Below are positions 25,844-35,171 of a DNA stretch of 49,500 bases, one piece after another (the first letter of the stretch is position 1; every line of letters begins with the position of its first letter). The position numbers and the translations under genes are program-made. The DNA is from Pseudomonadota bacterium (lineage in GTDB: Bacteria > Pseudomonadota > Gammaproteobacteria > Thiotrichales > Thiotrichaceae). The notes beneath the pieces were generated by a model. That model did not search any database, had not been told where the DNA came from, and saw only the letters and a program-made list of their open reading frames with translations. The stretch covers positions 1 to 49,500 of the forward strand of contig PDPG01000056.1 in the NCBI GenBank assembly GCA_002747455.1. Reading direction: 5' to 3'.

Positions 25844-28125
25844 GATTTACGTTTCTTGCGCTTGGGTGACTTTTTACGGCTTTTAACCTCAGAGGCGTTT
25901 TTGGCCTTTTTCTTCTTTTTGGGCGGACGCTTGCCGTTGCTATCGGGGGCACCGGGTAGTGTAAAGTCAATTTTCCGATCATCCAGATCAACACGCGCCA
26001 CTTGTACAGTAATTGGATCGCCCAGTCGGAAGCTTCGGCCAGAGCTTTCCCCCGTCAAACGGTGTAGTACCGGATCAAAACGATAGTAGTCACTCTTGAG
26101 TGATGTAACGTGTACCAAGCCTTCCACATAAATATCCGCTAATTCAACGAATAAGCCGAAGCCTGTGACTGCCGTAATGAAACCATCGAAGACTTCACCG
26201 ACTTTGTTCAGCATGTATTCTGCTTTTAGCCAGGCTAATACGTCACGGGTGGCATCATCTGCACGACGCTCGGTCATGGAACAGTGTTCGCCAAGCGCCG
26301 ACATATCGGATAGGGAATAAGCATAGTCAGCAGCGTTGCCGCCACGAATCAGGTGACGAATTGCCCGATGAACTAACAAATCAGGATAGCGGCGAATAGG
26401 TGATGTAAAATGTGCGTAATCTTTTTGCGCCAAACCAAAATGGCGCGTTGCCTCTGGCTTGTCAGGATTCACTGGGCTGTAAATAGCACGGGGCAGGCTG
26501 CGCAGCAGGATGGTTTGAATCAAACCGGCATCGGCTCGATCTTGTACGCTGGCTAATAACTTGGCGTAGTCCTTAGGCTCGGGTTCGGCACCACCGCCCA
26601 AGTTTAGTCCGATGCCACCTAAAAACTCCCGAACTTTATCCAGACTCTCAGTATCCGGTCGTGCATGGACACGGTACAAACTCGGCATACGATGCTTTTT
26701 CAGATAACGTGCCGCACACACATTCGCAGCAATCATGCACTCTTCGATAATCTTGTGGGCATCGTTGCGCTCAGTGGGTTTGATGGATTTGATTTTGCGG
26801 TCTTTGCCAAATTCGATTTTGGTTTCGGTTGTCTCAAAGTCGATTGACCCTCGCATATCGCGGGCATGTCGCAATGCATGATATAAATCGTACAACGCTT
26901 CAAGGTGAGGTAACAGGGCTGAGTATTGTTCGCAAAGCGCCTCGTCCTCATCCACCAGCACGGCGGCAACGTCGGTATATGTCAGGCGAGCCGCAGAGTG
27001 CATCACGCCTTCTTTGAACTCGTAACTAAGAATATCGCCATCTGGGTCAATAATGGCTTCACACACCATACACAGGCGATCAACCTGTGGATTTAATGAG
27101 CATAGTCCGTTAGAAATCTCCTCAGGGAACATTGGAATCACCTGTTCAGGGAAATACACAGAAGTGCCACGATTCCATGCCTCCTGATCTAAGGAGCTGC
27201 CAATTGGTACATAATGAGAGACATCTGCAATGGCAACAATCAGCTTCCAGTTGTCACCTTTACGCTCAACATATACCGCATCATCAAAGTCGCGGGAGTC
27301 TTCCCCGTCAATGGTGACCAGAGGAATATGCCGATAATCAACACGCCCCAGCTTATCGTCCTCTGTGACATCATCGCCCAGTTTGAGGGTTTCTTCACGA
27401 ACCTCCTCATTGAAAACATGAGGCAAGTCATGCGAACGCAGAGCAATGTCAATCTCCATCCCCGGCGCCATGTGTTCACCCAGAATTTCAACGATTTTGC
27501 CAATCGCTAACTGACGTGTATTAGGCTGCTCAACCAGCGCAGCTCTGACAATTTGCCCATGTTTTGCCTTACCGCCATTGCCCGGAGGAATCAGTACATC
27601 CGCTGCAATGCGCTTGTTATCAGGTTCTACAAAACCAATACCTCCACGCACAAAATAACGCCCAACAACATGCTCAGTATTGCGTTCAAGCACCTCAACC
27701 ACAGCACCCTCGCGGCGACCTTTTTTATCAATGCCTGTCACGCTACACAATGCGCGATCACCATGCATTAATTTACGCATTTGCTTGCCATGCAAAAATA
27801 GATCATCACTGCCATCATCTGGTATCAGAAAGCCAAACCCATCGGGATGGCCACTAATGCGACCGGAAATTAGGTCAGCCTTACTAACCGGCAAATACTG
27901 CCTGCGGCGATTGAATATGATTTGCCCGTCACGTTCCATAGCACGAAGGCGGTATTTGAGCGCGTCCCTAAGTTCTGGTTCTTCAATAGCTAATTGACCA
28001 CTCAGATCAGCAAATTCCAAAGGTGTGCTGCTGTCACTGAGTACCTTGAGGATTAACTCACGGCTGGCGATAGGGCGCTCGTAGTTTTCGGCTTCTCTGG
28101 CTTTATGTGGGTCTTTGTATTTCAA
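25840..28125 (-). CDS. rnr: Ribonuclease R
   Basis: 761 residues, slightly shorter than E. coli RNase R (813). Order: N-terminal winged-helix (about 20-75), cold-shock domains, the RNB catalytic domain with GEDSRDFDDAVYVE (the Mg-binding aspartates), then an S1 domain near 630-715 (GEVFDGFITAVTGFGLFVEL) and a very basic tail (KKKKKAKNASEVKSRKKS). It degrades structured RNA 3' to 5', including rRNA and tmRNA-tagged messages. It is in an operon with rlmB. Confidence 0.96.
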   Translation of the reverse strand: MKYKDPHKAREAENYERPIASRELILKVLSDSSTPLEFADLSGQLAIEEPELRDALKYRLRAMERDGQIIFNRRRQYLPVSKADLISGRISGHPDGFGFLIPDDGSDDLFLHGKQMRKLMHGDRALCSVTGIDKKGRREGAVVEVLERNTEHVVGRYFVRGGIGFVEPDNKRIAADVLIPPGNGGKAKHGQIVRAALVEQPNTRQLAIGKIVEILGEHMAPGMEIDIALRSHDLPHVFNEEVREETLKLGDDVTEDDKLGRVDYRHIPLVTIDGEDSRDFDDAVYVERKGDNWKLIVAIADVSHYVPIGSSLDQEAWNRGTSVYFPEQVIPMFPEEISNGLCSLNPQVDRLCMVCEAIIDPDGDILSYEFKEGVMHSAARLTYTDVAAVLVDEDEALCEQYSALLPHLEALYDLYHALRHARDMRGSIDFETTETKIEFGKDRKIKSIKPTERNDAHKIIEECMIAANVCAARYLKKHRMPSLYRVHARPDTESLDKVREFLGGIGLNLGGGAEPEPKDYAKLLASVQDRADAGLIQTILLRSLPRAIYSPVNPDKPEATRHFGLAQKDYAHFTSPIRRYPDLLVHRAIRHLIRGGNAADYAYSLSDMSALGEHCSMTERRADDATRDVLAWLKAEYMLNKVGEVFDGFITAVTGFGLFVELADIYVEGLVHVTSLKSDYYRFDPVLHRLTGESSGRSFRLGDPITVQVARVDLDDRKIDFTLPGAPDSNGKRPPKKKKKAKNASEVKSRKKSPKRKKRKS

Positions 28126-28332
28126 AATTCTTGCTTGTCCTTTGTTATTAAGCGCTGCATTCTACTGCAAAACGTGGCATAGGGTACGGAAATACTGTGT
28201 CTTTAGATGATTAATGTTACATAGGTTTGAGTAACTGTGATTAGGATTGCTTAATCCACAGATCACTTGATGGCCATTTTCTTTAAATTAAGCCATTGAC
28301 AAAACCTGAGGGTAGTTGTAAATTGCGCGTTT

Positions 28333-28348
28333 TCCCGCCGTAGCGGGA
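28333..28348. other. Perfect stem-loop upstream of tRNA-Leu
   Basis: TCCCGC-CGTA-GCGGGA forms a 6-bp perfect hairpin ending 17 bases before the tRNA. It is between the divergent rnr and tRNA genes. With no T-run it is not a standard terminator; it may be part of the tRNA promoter or 5' leader processing region. Confidence 0.4.
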
Positions 28349-28364
28349 GATTCTACACCACTTT

Positions 28365-28451
28365 GCCGAAGTGGCGGAATTGGTAGACGCGCCAGCTTCA
28401 GGTGCTGGTGAGCCTTGGCTCGTGGAGGTTCAAGTCCTCTCTTCGGCACCA
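28365..28451 (+). tRNA. tRNA-Leu (CAG), integration site of the mobile element
   Basis: The acceptor stem GCCGAAG pairs with CTTCGGC, followed by discriminator A and encoded CCA (28449-28451). The anticodon arm CCAGC-TTCAGGT-GCTGG gives anticodon CAG, reading CUG. The long variable arm GAGCCTTGGCTC is the class II feature of leucine tRNAs, and the T arm GAGGTTCAAGTCCTC is normal. The integrase gene ends 23 bases downstream, so the tRNA 3' end is the attachment site (attL or attR). The second copy of the tRNA end must be outside the window. Confidence 0.96.
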
Positions 28452-28473
28452 TCTAAGTGCATGTTATATAACA

Positions 28474-29661
28474 TTATTTAGATGGTTTCCTATATTTGTG
28501 GGGCAAACTTGGGGTGTTTCCCAAGAAATCGTTAAGTTTTCCGTGCTCTTTTGCATCTTCCCGCGCTCGTATCCATCGAGCATAGATACTGAAAAACATC
28601 TGAAGACTGTGGCCCATTTGTGAGGCCGCATAAGCTGGGTTACACCCAGCCATAAGTAACATTGTTGCGTAAGTGTGCCTGGTCTCGTATGCGCGTCGGT
28701 GACGGATGCCAAGTTTCTTTAGTGCCGGATTCCAATAATTAATCCTCTGCTTGTCCTGATCGTCCCAAGGCTTATTAGTTGCAGGGTTATGGAATATGTG
28801 TTCATTAACTAAAAGTGTGAATTGCTTTTGATTCTCGATTGCCTCAATGGCTTGCGGTGTTAAATCAATATCCCTGATATTTTCATTTTTTACCGTTTTA
28901 TCTTCGCCGTATGAGTGGGCGCGTTGAACCCTTAATACTTTTTTGTTTGAATCGTAATCACTCCAGCGTATTGCAATTATTTCTTCTGGTCGCATTCCGC
29001 TATATAAAGAAAGCTGGTAGTAATTGGCAGCCTGCTGATCCTTTAGTCTAATATGATCTATTATCATATCAGTTTCCTCTTTAGAAAGAGGGTCGGGTGG
29101 TGTTTTCTGAACCTTCAGATTTTTGATTCTTTCCATTGGATTACTATCAATGGTTTCATCCAAGTAAGCCATTTCAAATATCTGGCGTAATGGTATTAGT
29201 GCGTTATTTCTGGTTTTGGCGCTGGGCCAATCTATTCCCCCGATTATTTCCAGAATATCACTGTATTTAATGGTTCTAATATCTGTATCTGATAAAAGGG
29301 GCAACCATGTACTTGAAAGTGCCTGACGGTATTTAACTAAAGTGCCTTTTGCTAACTCCCCTCCAGACTTTGATCTAAGCCACCTTCCGGCGACCTCACT
29401 AAATATTACTGTTTTTGGCTTTGCTGCTTCGGGGAAGTGCTCTTTTACATAATTTGATTCAGGGAAGTGTTCGGCGTAGTTAAATGATCCTATGCCTATC
29501 TCATTTAATATCTGTCCGCGAAGTCTTGCAGCGTATTTGAGGTTTGCAGGGGTAGGGGGTAATGTTAGAGTCTCTCGCCTTCGTTTGCCTTTGTAGCTGA
29601 ACGTGACTCTTATGCTCTGGCCGCGAGCCTCAATCCCTGTGTAACTCCCTGCTCCACCCAT
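28474..29661 (-). CDS. int: Tyrosine recombinase (phage integrase)
   Basis: 395 residues. The N-terminal arm-binding domain (IEARGQSIRVTFSYKGKRRR, DUF3596 type) is followed by a core-binding domain and the catalytic domain. Catalytic residues are Arg in SLYSGMRPEEIIAIRW (R224), YETRHTYATMLL (R328), MGHS (H351) and FSIYARWI (nucleophile Y360). The box II His is Tyr, common in this subfamily. It would integrate the element into the adjacent tRNA-Leu. Its start overlaps the excisionase gene by about 50 bases. Confidence 0.94.
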   Translation of the reverse strand: MGGAGSYTGIEARGQSIRVTFSYKGKRRRETLTLPPTPANLKYAARLRGQILNEIGIGSFNYAEHFPESNYVKEHFPEAAKPKTVIFSEVAGRWLRSKSGGELAKGTLVKYRQALSSTWLPLLSDTDIRTIKYSDILEIIGGIDWPSAKTRNNALIPLRQIFEMAYLDETIDSNPMERIKNLKVQKTPPDPLSKEETDMIIDHIRLKDQQAANYYQLSLYSGMRPEEIIAIRWSDYDSNKKVLRVQRAHSYGEDKTVKNENIRDIDLTPQAIEAIENQKQFTLLVNEHIFHNPATNKPWDDQDKQRINYWNPALKKLGIRHRRAYETRHTYATMLLMAGCNPAYAASQMGHSLQMFFSIYARWIRAREDAKEHGKLNDFLGNTPSLPHKYRKPSK

Positions 29662-29822
29662 TTATGATACTCCACAACATCTATTAGTGGTCGGCGGTCT
29701 GGTGCTCTTCTGTAGTGAATGCCTTCAATCCATACGCCGCTGTTCATTTTGTTTCTGATCGCCTGCTCAGTATAGCCGCTTCTTCGTGAGAATTCCGATA
29801 TTGTTATATATCTAAAATCCAT
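29610..29822 (-). CDS. xis: Excisionase-like winged-helix protein
   Basis: 70 residues: ITISEFSRRSGYTEQAIRNK is a MerR-like winged helix-turn-helix, followed by VWIEGIHYRRAPDRRPLIDV, the wing pattern of phage excisionases. Such proteins bend att DNA and direct the integrase to excision. It immediately precedes and overlaps int on the same strand. Confidence 0.8.
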   Translation of the reverse strand: MDFRYITISEFSRRSGYTEQAIRNKMNSGVWIEGIHYRRAPDRRPLIDVVEYHKWVEQGVTQGLRLAARA

Positions 29823-29903
29823 AGCCTGTACCTATTTTTGCGCTGATGTTTATATCAATGTATTTCTTCTGTCTTGTGAGCGCAAAAAGCACGGCTTGGC
29901 AAG

Positions 29904-30347
29904 TCAATACGGCAAGGCACTAGGCTTCGAAAATATGGATGTGAATAATAGAAAAGCCATAACGAAAATAAATCCGTAACCTTTCCACCATTGCTGTGAG
30001 AAATGTCGCCACACCCAGAAGTGCAGTATTGTGCATGATTTGGCTGTGCCGCCATTCCATTCGTGGAATCTTTCATGTAGTGTCTTGGTCAGTATGACGA
30101 AGTTCCACGGCGATGCCGCCCAGTACGGGAACGTCGAGACATCAAATAAATGATGACCATGTAGGTTTCTTGTTGCCCCTGATATTTCACATCTATTACC
30201 AGCACGTCGTAATGCCACTGTACGAGCTGATGAAATATCGGCAGAGATTGCATTTCTCCCTCCTAAATAATACTGGATAGGCAAGGGTAGTCTTTTTATC
30301 AATCTTTTCCGTAGACCAGTACTAATCAACTTACCGATCTGGATCAT
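29904..30347 (-). CDS. HNH-type nuclease with C-terminal membrane anchor
   Basis: 147 residues from MIQIGKLIST, preceded by AAAGGAGTGC. The middle reads AGNRCEISGATRNLHGHHLF, then NFVILTKTLHERFHEW, the C-x2-SG ... HH ... N ... HExFH spacing of HNH endonucleases. The last 25 residues (GYGFIFVMAFLLFTSIF) form a membrane helix after an aromatic stretch (WVWRHFSQQWWKG). A membrane-tethered nuclease at the end of the translocase operon could process DNA at the envelope; this is inference. It overlaps the preceding gene by 17 bases. Confidence 0.6.
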   Translation of the reverse strand: MIQIGKLISTGLRKRLIKRLPLPIQYYLGGRNAISADISSARTVALRRAGNRCEISGATRNLHGHHLFDVSTFPYWAASPWNFVILTKTLHERFHEWNGGTAKSCTILHFWVWRHFSQQWWKGYGFIFVMAFLLFTSIFSKPSALPY

Positions 30348-30603
30348 GTAGCACTCCTTTTTTAATATTTTCCAATAAATCACCAAATGAAAAATCGGAA
30401 GGGGTGTTATCAAGTGCTGGTATTCGCTCAAATCTGTGATTAACGGTAATACAGATACTCACAAATTCCGATTGCACCCAACTTAAAGACATGGCTTGCT
30501 TGATGTCTTCAGTGAACTTGATCTCTGGATTTATTTCGGATACATACTTAACCGAGCCGTCCGATAGTGATGTTATCATTAATATCGATCTTTCATAATT
30601 CAC
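30331..30603 (-). CDS. Small hypothetical protein of the translocase operon
   Basis: 90 residues, MNYERSILMITSLSDGSVKY at the start. No signal, helix or motif is recognised; it looks like a small alpha/beta cytosolic protein. It lies between the peptidoglycan hydrolase and the membrane HNH gene, overlapping the latter by 17 bases, hence probably co-translated. Confidence 0.5.
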   Translation of the reverse strand: MNYERSILMITSLSDGSVKYVSEINPEIKFTEDIKQAMSLSWVQSEFVSICITVNHRFERIPALDNTPSDFSFGDLLENIKKGVLHDPDR

Positions 30604-30621
30604 CGCTCAACCTCCTCTGTT

Positions 30622-31929
30622 TTAGTATCCTTTCTCTATCGCATTTAACAATGGTTTTGCAGATGCAAACCTACCGTATTTAGCTTTAAATGCGTTTTCA
30701 CCCAAGTAAGCGTACTTTGATATCCTAACTTTATTCCCATCTCTAAATTCAAGTCCTTGTGAATACCACCTCAATGCGTGTTTTGGTCCAAACTGTGCAG
30801 CATGTAAAGCACCGGCAACTAAATAAGCCGGAGTACTTGCATTTATAAAGCCAGGTATAAAACTCCATTCCCCATGTTGCTTTCTGCATTGCCCTGGATT
30901 AAATGCCTTTTTTATTTTTCCGGTTGTTGACTCGCAAATATGTGAGCCGTTGCGGAACAAAGCCAGATTCTTAGCCTGCCACGCCCTGTAAACTTCATCT
31001 TGAATAGACGGGGTGTTTTTGAATTTTTTCATTGATATGTGCCGGAAGCCGGCATAGTTAATTGTGGCCCTGTCCATCTGATAGCGACCAACAAAAGTGC
31101 CAGATGGTGAAACGGCTTTATAGCCTCCTGAGCCAGCGCTTTCCGATTGAGCCACCGTGTCTTTAAAGTAATCCCACATATCTGCTGATCGAGTAATACC
31201 AACTACGGTTACAGGGTTGATGTACTTCTCTCTTGCGCTAAGTATCGCAATATGCAGATGTGGCCCGGTAACCCGCCCTGTCTTACCGCAAGTGCCAATC
31301 TTCTCTCCTGTGGCGACTTTTTCATTTTTACGCACTGAGATTTTATCCAAGTGCATGTAAATTGATTTTTCCCTTGTTGCATGACTAATTACAATCATAT
31401 TTCCGGCAGCACCCCGCCTTGCTGCAAACTTCACGACACCAGATTGCATGGAATAGACTGGATCACCAACCTTGCAAGCGTAATCCGTTCCGTTATGAGG
31501 CCGAACAAGCCCGGTTACAGGGTGCTTTCTTCGCTTACTAAAATTCGATGTAACTATGAGTCGTTTTGCTAATGGCGGGGCGTAGTCCGTACTCCCACCA
31601 ACAACATTAATTCCCCATTTCAGTCCTTGCTCTGCCGTGAAGCTTTTTGCATCAAGTATGAAGCCTGAAAGCCATGCGCTCGCTTTGTGATCCTTTGATG
31701 TTTCAAGGATTAAGGTTTGAAGAGGGTAAACAATTAATATCGCAATAATCAGACTGGGAATCAGCCTGATTGTTGTCGTTGTCTTTATATCAATCGCTTG
31801 AACAGAATTGCCAATCTGGTCTACTTTTTCATGTAAGTCCGAAAGGCTTTTTTCAAGCTTATTAATTCTTCTTGTATTACGGCTGCGCGGGGTCCAATTT
31901 TTCTGCGCTTTCTTTTTGAATAGGTTCAT
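30622..31929 (-). CDS. Two-domain peptidoglycan hydrolase: M23 peptidase plus lytic transglycosylase-like domain
   Basis: 435 residues. A membrane helix at about 54-73 places the rest in the periplasm. The M23 (LytM) domain spans about 120-240, with metal ligands HNGTD (H145, D149) and HLH (224-226), so it should cut cross-link peptides. From about 255 a lysozyme-like domain begins with SESAGSGGYKAVSPSGTFVG, with E263 as candidate catalytic acid, followed by GRYQMD. Having both endopeptidase and glycan-cleaving activity resembles phage entry and conjugation hydrolases. The start overlaps the preceding stop (TAATG). Confidence 0.8.
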   Translation of the reverse strand: MNLFKKKAQKNWTPRSRNTRRINKLEKSLSDLHEKVDQIGNSVQAIDIKTTTTIRLIPSLIIAILIVYPLQTLILETSKDHKASAWLSGFILDAKSFTAEQGLKWGINVVGGSTDYAPPLAKRLIVTSNFSKRRKHPVTGLVRPHNGTDYACKVGDPVYSMQSGVVKFAARRGAAGNMIVISHATREKSIYMHLDKISVRKNEKVATGEKIGTCGKTGRVTGPHLHIAILSAREKYINPVTVVGITRSADMWDYFKDTVAQSESAGSGGYKAVSPSGTFVGRYQMDRATINYAGFRHISMKKFKNTPSIQDEVYRAWQAKNLALFRNGSHICESTTGKIKKAFNPGQCRKQHGEWSFIPGFINASTPAYLVAGALHAAQFGPKHALRWYSQGLEFRDGNKVRISKYAYLGENAFKAKYGRFASAKPLLNAIEKGY

Positions 31930-32129
31930 TAACCACCCATTCTCTCGCCAATCTCACGAATAAAATTAAGACCATCTAACACGGCATCTATTTGTGTTAG
32001 CCACCCATAAAATGCCTGTCCAGTTTCAGAAGACGCACCCTGAAATGCGGGAGGCAAAAAATTCTGAACCAGCCATACAATAATTATCATTGAATAGAGA
32101 ATGTAGAATTTGTAAAAATGGGCGACCAT
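31929..32129 (-). CDS. Small single-helix membrane protein
   Basis: 66 residues with one membrane helix (FYILYSMIIIVWLVQNFL) and a short amphipathic C-terminus (TQIDAVLDGLNFIREIGERM). It is coupled to the peptidoglycan hydrolase gene by a TAATG overlap. No family is recognised; position suggests a component of the same envelope complex. Confidence 0.6.
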   Translation of the reverse strand: MVAHFYKFYILYSMIIIVWLVQNFLPPAFQGASSETGQAFYGWLTQIDAVLDGLNFIREIGERMGG

Positions 32130-32136
32130 TGCTTAA

Positions 32137-32658
32137 TCACTTACCCTTGGTTCCACAATTCTTGATAGCACACTGGCTTGTGACACATCCTTTTGACTTG
32201 CTGCCTTTTTGATGACACCAAGCTACTTCTTTTGAAGTTAGCCATCTATGTCCCGGCTTTAGTGCTCCCGACCCGCTCACACCAGAGCTACTGATTGAAT
32301 TACTTGCTGCACTTCCGGCGGCAGTAACGGCGCTACTCGCAGCAGACACGGCTGCACTTCCGGCAGCGGCGACAACATTTACCGCCCGTTGCCCGTCTAC
32401 TCTATAATTTCCATAGAACAACAGTGACGCAAATAACATGGCAAGAAGTAATGCAGCCATTGTGTTTCCTGATCTGTAAATGTAGATACCTACAAACGCA
32501 GTTATTATAGATACTATTGCGTTGACTCCATTTCCAGAGCCTGTATTAATGATCGCTACACCCTTGCCGAAACAAGTAATTACAGAAACAGCACCTATTA
32601 CGAAGGCCAGAACACCCACAATCACAGGAAGTATCCCTCCTGACCTGACTTGATTCAT
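32137..32658 (-). CDS. Membrane protein with Ala/Ser-rich linker and Cys-rich tail
   Basis: 173 residues. Three membrane helices lie at about 9-30, 40-60 and 67-82. A low-complexity linker of Ala, Ser, Val and Gly (about 93-130) is followed by a C-terminal domain with four cysteines (WCHQKGSKSKGCVTSQCAIK and one more). A pilin- or channel-like role would fit a transfer complex, but no family is recognised. It lies between the translocase and the hydrolase. Confidence 0.6.
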   Translation of the reverse strand: MNQVRSGGILPVIVGVLAFVIGAVSVITCFGKGVAIINTGSGNGVNAIVSIITAFVGIYIYRSGNTMAALLLAMLFASLLFYGNYRVDGQRAVNVVAAAGSAAVSAASSAVTAAGSAASNSISSSGVSGSGALKPGHRWLTSKEVAWCHQKGSKSKGCVTSQCAIKNCGTKGK

Positions 32659-32746
32659 ATATCACCATTATTAGTTTAGATAATATACGCTATGCTACTA
32701 TAGCGAATTTATGCCAGCAAAATATACAGCTTGGCAAACACGTGAA

Positions 32747-34138
32747 TCAGGTGGTCTTTTTAAGCAACTCCTTGCGAGCATCTGATGTCATGAAAGCTGC
32801 TGCTCCGACTTGGATCGGATTGGATGCTAATCTAAACATCATTCCGCCCCTGTCTGGCAGGTTCTCGGCTCCTGCAACATCAACCGCCTGCCTTGATGCG
32901 TCGCCATCAACTACTCGCATGGCGATACGGCAATCAAACATATCAGTGAATGATGTTGGGTATTCTTTAGCTGGGAATTTCTGCCCACCAATAAAAACAA
33001 AAGCCCCACCGGCACGGTAAACACGGACGATCTCACCCATGATGTCGTTAACCAATTCCGGTTTTACTGGCGCAGCATCGCCGGATGACTTTGCGTCAAT
33101 CTTGTCTTGTTGCCACTTTTCCAGAATCGACCTGTCGCCCTCACTTACTAGTTGTGGGTACTCGTCGATATTCAGGAAAATAGGGGGGAGTGTGCCAGGA
33201 TACTTTTCCTCGAACTCGAACCAGTTATCTAGCCCCGATTCACTAACAACCTCCCAGTTTCTTCTGGCTAGCTCTCTAAATTCAAGAATCATTTGAACAC
33301 CTTCAATCATGTCGGAAGTGAATTTAGAATGAGGTGCGCTTTTTATTCCCGACTTATAGTCAATTGAGTAAATGATTGATTCAGGGAAGGCTAGCCAGTC
33401 TGAGAATATCTGATTACGAATCGCTACTGTTTTGCCCGAGTTGGTTGTACCTGTAGCTTGACCGTGAGGCGCTATAGATCGGTCGTTGGATATTGGGCGA
33501 CCTCTCACGTCAATACCAAGGAATGAGATTAGCTTGCCCTTTTTAATAAAACTGGGGTCAAACGGAATAATACTCGGCTGCTCACCTTGAGGGATAATTT
33601 TTGGCATAACAATTCCCGAGGCGCCGCCACCCATTGAATAGATGATCTGGAAGGGTGGCTCTCTGCCAACTTCCGTTTCAATGTTCAGCTTTCTTGCCAG
33701 TGTTCTTAGCTTTCTAGCGTCAGATAGGTTCACGTCGTCATGCCAGATAATATGAGTAATGAAGCGGGGGTGTGGCTCCCCAAGTTCTACAACTATGGAT
33801 TCATCCTTAAAAACTTCCCGATAAGTCGCTGTTAGCTGGGTATCCATTTTCCCATGATTAACCACATGATTCACTTCATCAGGTGGGTCAGTTAGTGGGT
33901 GATAGCCAGAATTTGATTCTGGTGATGAAAATTTAACGTACCTATCTGATACCCACAAAGCAGCTGCAGAAGTGATGCCCACTAAGATTGAGAGCGATAC
34001 ATTTCCTGATACTGTGTGAGTTAAGTAGCCACCGGACACCAGCAAGGAAGATAACCCAGCAATATTAATTGGGTGTAGCTCAATACTTGGCATTTTGCCA
34101 ATGTTTCTTGCTCTCACATATGATGTTAGGTTATTCAT
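32747..34138 (-). CDS. FtsK/SpoIIIE/TraB-type membrane DNA translocase
   Basis: 463 residues from MNNLTSYVRAR; in-frame starts up to 14 codons earlier lie inside the preceding gene. Two membrane helices (about 24-40, 46-64) are followed by an alpha-beta region like that preceding the FtsK motor (FLGIDVRGRPISNDRSIAPH). The motor has Walker A GTTNSGKT (230-237) and Walker B IFLNIDEYP (about 320-328). AGAENLPDRGGMMFRLAS resembles FtsK's AGAESLLGMGDML. The gamma (KOPS-reading) domain is absent, as in actinobacterial TraB. It should pump double-stranded DNA across the membrane. It is not a VirD4-type coupling protein or phage terminase. Confidence 0.82.
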   Translation of the reverse strand: MNNLTSYVRARNIGKMPSIELHPINIAGLSSLLVSGGYLTHTVSGNVSLSILVGITSAAALWVSDRYVKFSSPESNSGYHPLTDPPDEVNHVVNHGKMDTQLTATYREVFKDESIVVELGEPHPRFITHIIWHDDVNLSDARKLRTLARKLNIETEVGREPPFQIIYSMGGGASGIVMPKIIPQGEQPSIIPFDPSFIKKGKLISFLGIDVRGRPISNDRSIAPHGQATGTTNSGKTVAIRNQIFSDWLAFPESIIYSIDYKSGIKSAPHSKFTSDMIEGVQMILEFRELARRNWEVVSESGLDNWFEFEEKYPGTLPPIFLNIDEYPQLVSEGDRSILEKWQQDKIDAKSSGDAAPVKPELVNDIMGEIVRVYRAGGAFVFIGGQKFPAKEYPTSFTDMFDCRIAMRVVDGDASRQAVDVAGAENLPDRGGMMFRLASNPIQVGAAAFMTSDARKELLKKTT

Positions 34139-35132
34139 CTGACAAGTATCCAAATTCTTCATCTTGGTTAGCAATGGCATCTATATCTAGGACTTCACCT
34201 TGCTCATGTACTAACGGATTTATTTCTGACTTATTAATCCCCTCGGCAATTGCTCCGATAATCAAAAAAACAGCAATTAGCGCAACGAACGAAACCATCT
34301 TGTATGTTTTTAGTAGCTCGATTAACCCAAGCCTTTCACCACTAAAGTCAGCATCAGATGGGGAGGCCTTGGCTTCAAGCGCTTTCATCTTTTTTAAATA
34401 CCTAGCCTGGAATACACGCCTTGCCGCTTCCTTACCTTCGGCGGTCTGGTGTGGCCGTTCGTGAACGATCAAACTGCCGTCCTTCGCTCGTTCAGTGAAT
34501 GGGTCAGTGTTGATCAACTTACCCCCTAATCGATCGAATTGATCGAATGCAATATCGCCTGTTTTCTGGCATATCGCCAACATCATGAAACACCTGTTTT
34601 CGAGTTCGCAAAGCTCTGCAAACCGGCGCTCGGTTTTGCTGCTTTTTACAGTAATCCCAGTGATGTCTAATAGTAAGGGGAACCCTTCTTTCCACCATCT
34701 ATCACTAACCCCTGCTGGCTTACTACCAGCTATGTCGTGAAGGTCTTTCACGGTTACTGTTTTGCCCGGAACCACATTGTTAGCTACATGACTCAAAATA
34801 ACAACAATTGGTGCCGGATCAATCGACTCACTATGCAACGAATTGAGTACCGCCAGAGCTGTCTTTTTCTTTGCCAAAATCTTGCCAGCAACACGTCTAG
34901 CTTTTGTCGTTTGTACCTGTGCCGCCTTTTCTGCTTTTGTCTCATAGTTATTATACTTTGCTAAAAGCTTAGCGGTGGAAGCGCTGGGAAAGCTCTGAGA
35001 AAGCACTTTTCCCTGATTTTGACGTGTTTGGGGTGCTTGTTTTTTTTCCCGAACAGGTTGCTCAAGACGCACAACTTTCATGCCGGAATTACTTGTAAAG
35101 CATTGTGTGGTTACGGCTTTTGGATTAGTCAT
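34131..35132 (-). CDS. C-terminally membrane-anchored protein next to the translocase
   Basis: 333 residues. A basic, disordered N-terminus (about 1-100, rich in Lys, Gln, Ala) is followed by a folded part (about 100-225). A membrane helix (MVSFVALIAVFLIIGAIAEG, about 282-301) and an acidic C-terminal tail complete it. The cytoplasmic part could bind DNA through its basic region. No family is recognised. It overlaps the translocase start, indicating coupling. Confidence 0.6.
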   Translation of the reverse strand: MTNPKAVTTQCFTSNSGMKVVRLEQPVREKKQAPQTRQNQGKVLSQSFPSASTAKLLAKYNNYETKAEKAAQVQTTKARRVAGKILAKKKTALAVLNSLHSESIDPAPIVVILSHVANNVVPGKTVTVKDLHDIAGSKPAGVSDRWWKEGFPLLLDITGITVKSSKTERRFAELCELENRCFMMLAICQKTGDIAFDQFDRLGGKLINTDPFTERAKDGSLIVHERPHQTAEGKEAARRVFQARYLKKMKALEAKASPSDADFSGERLGLIELLKTYKMVSFVALIAVFLIIGAIAEGINKSEINPLVHEQGEVLDIDAIANQDEEFGYLSDE

Positions 35133-35171
35133 TATTGGCCTCTTTTTTATCGTTATTTCTCTGGGTGAAGA

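Noticed and set aside
28333..28348. Stem-loop before tRNA-Leu as a terminator
   Set aside because: It lacks a T-run on either strand and lies between divergent genes.
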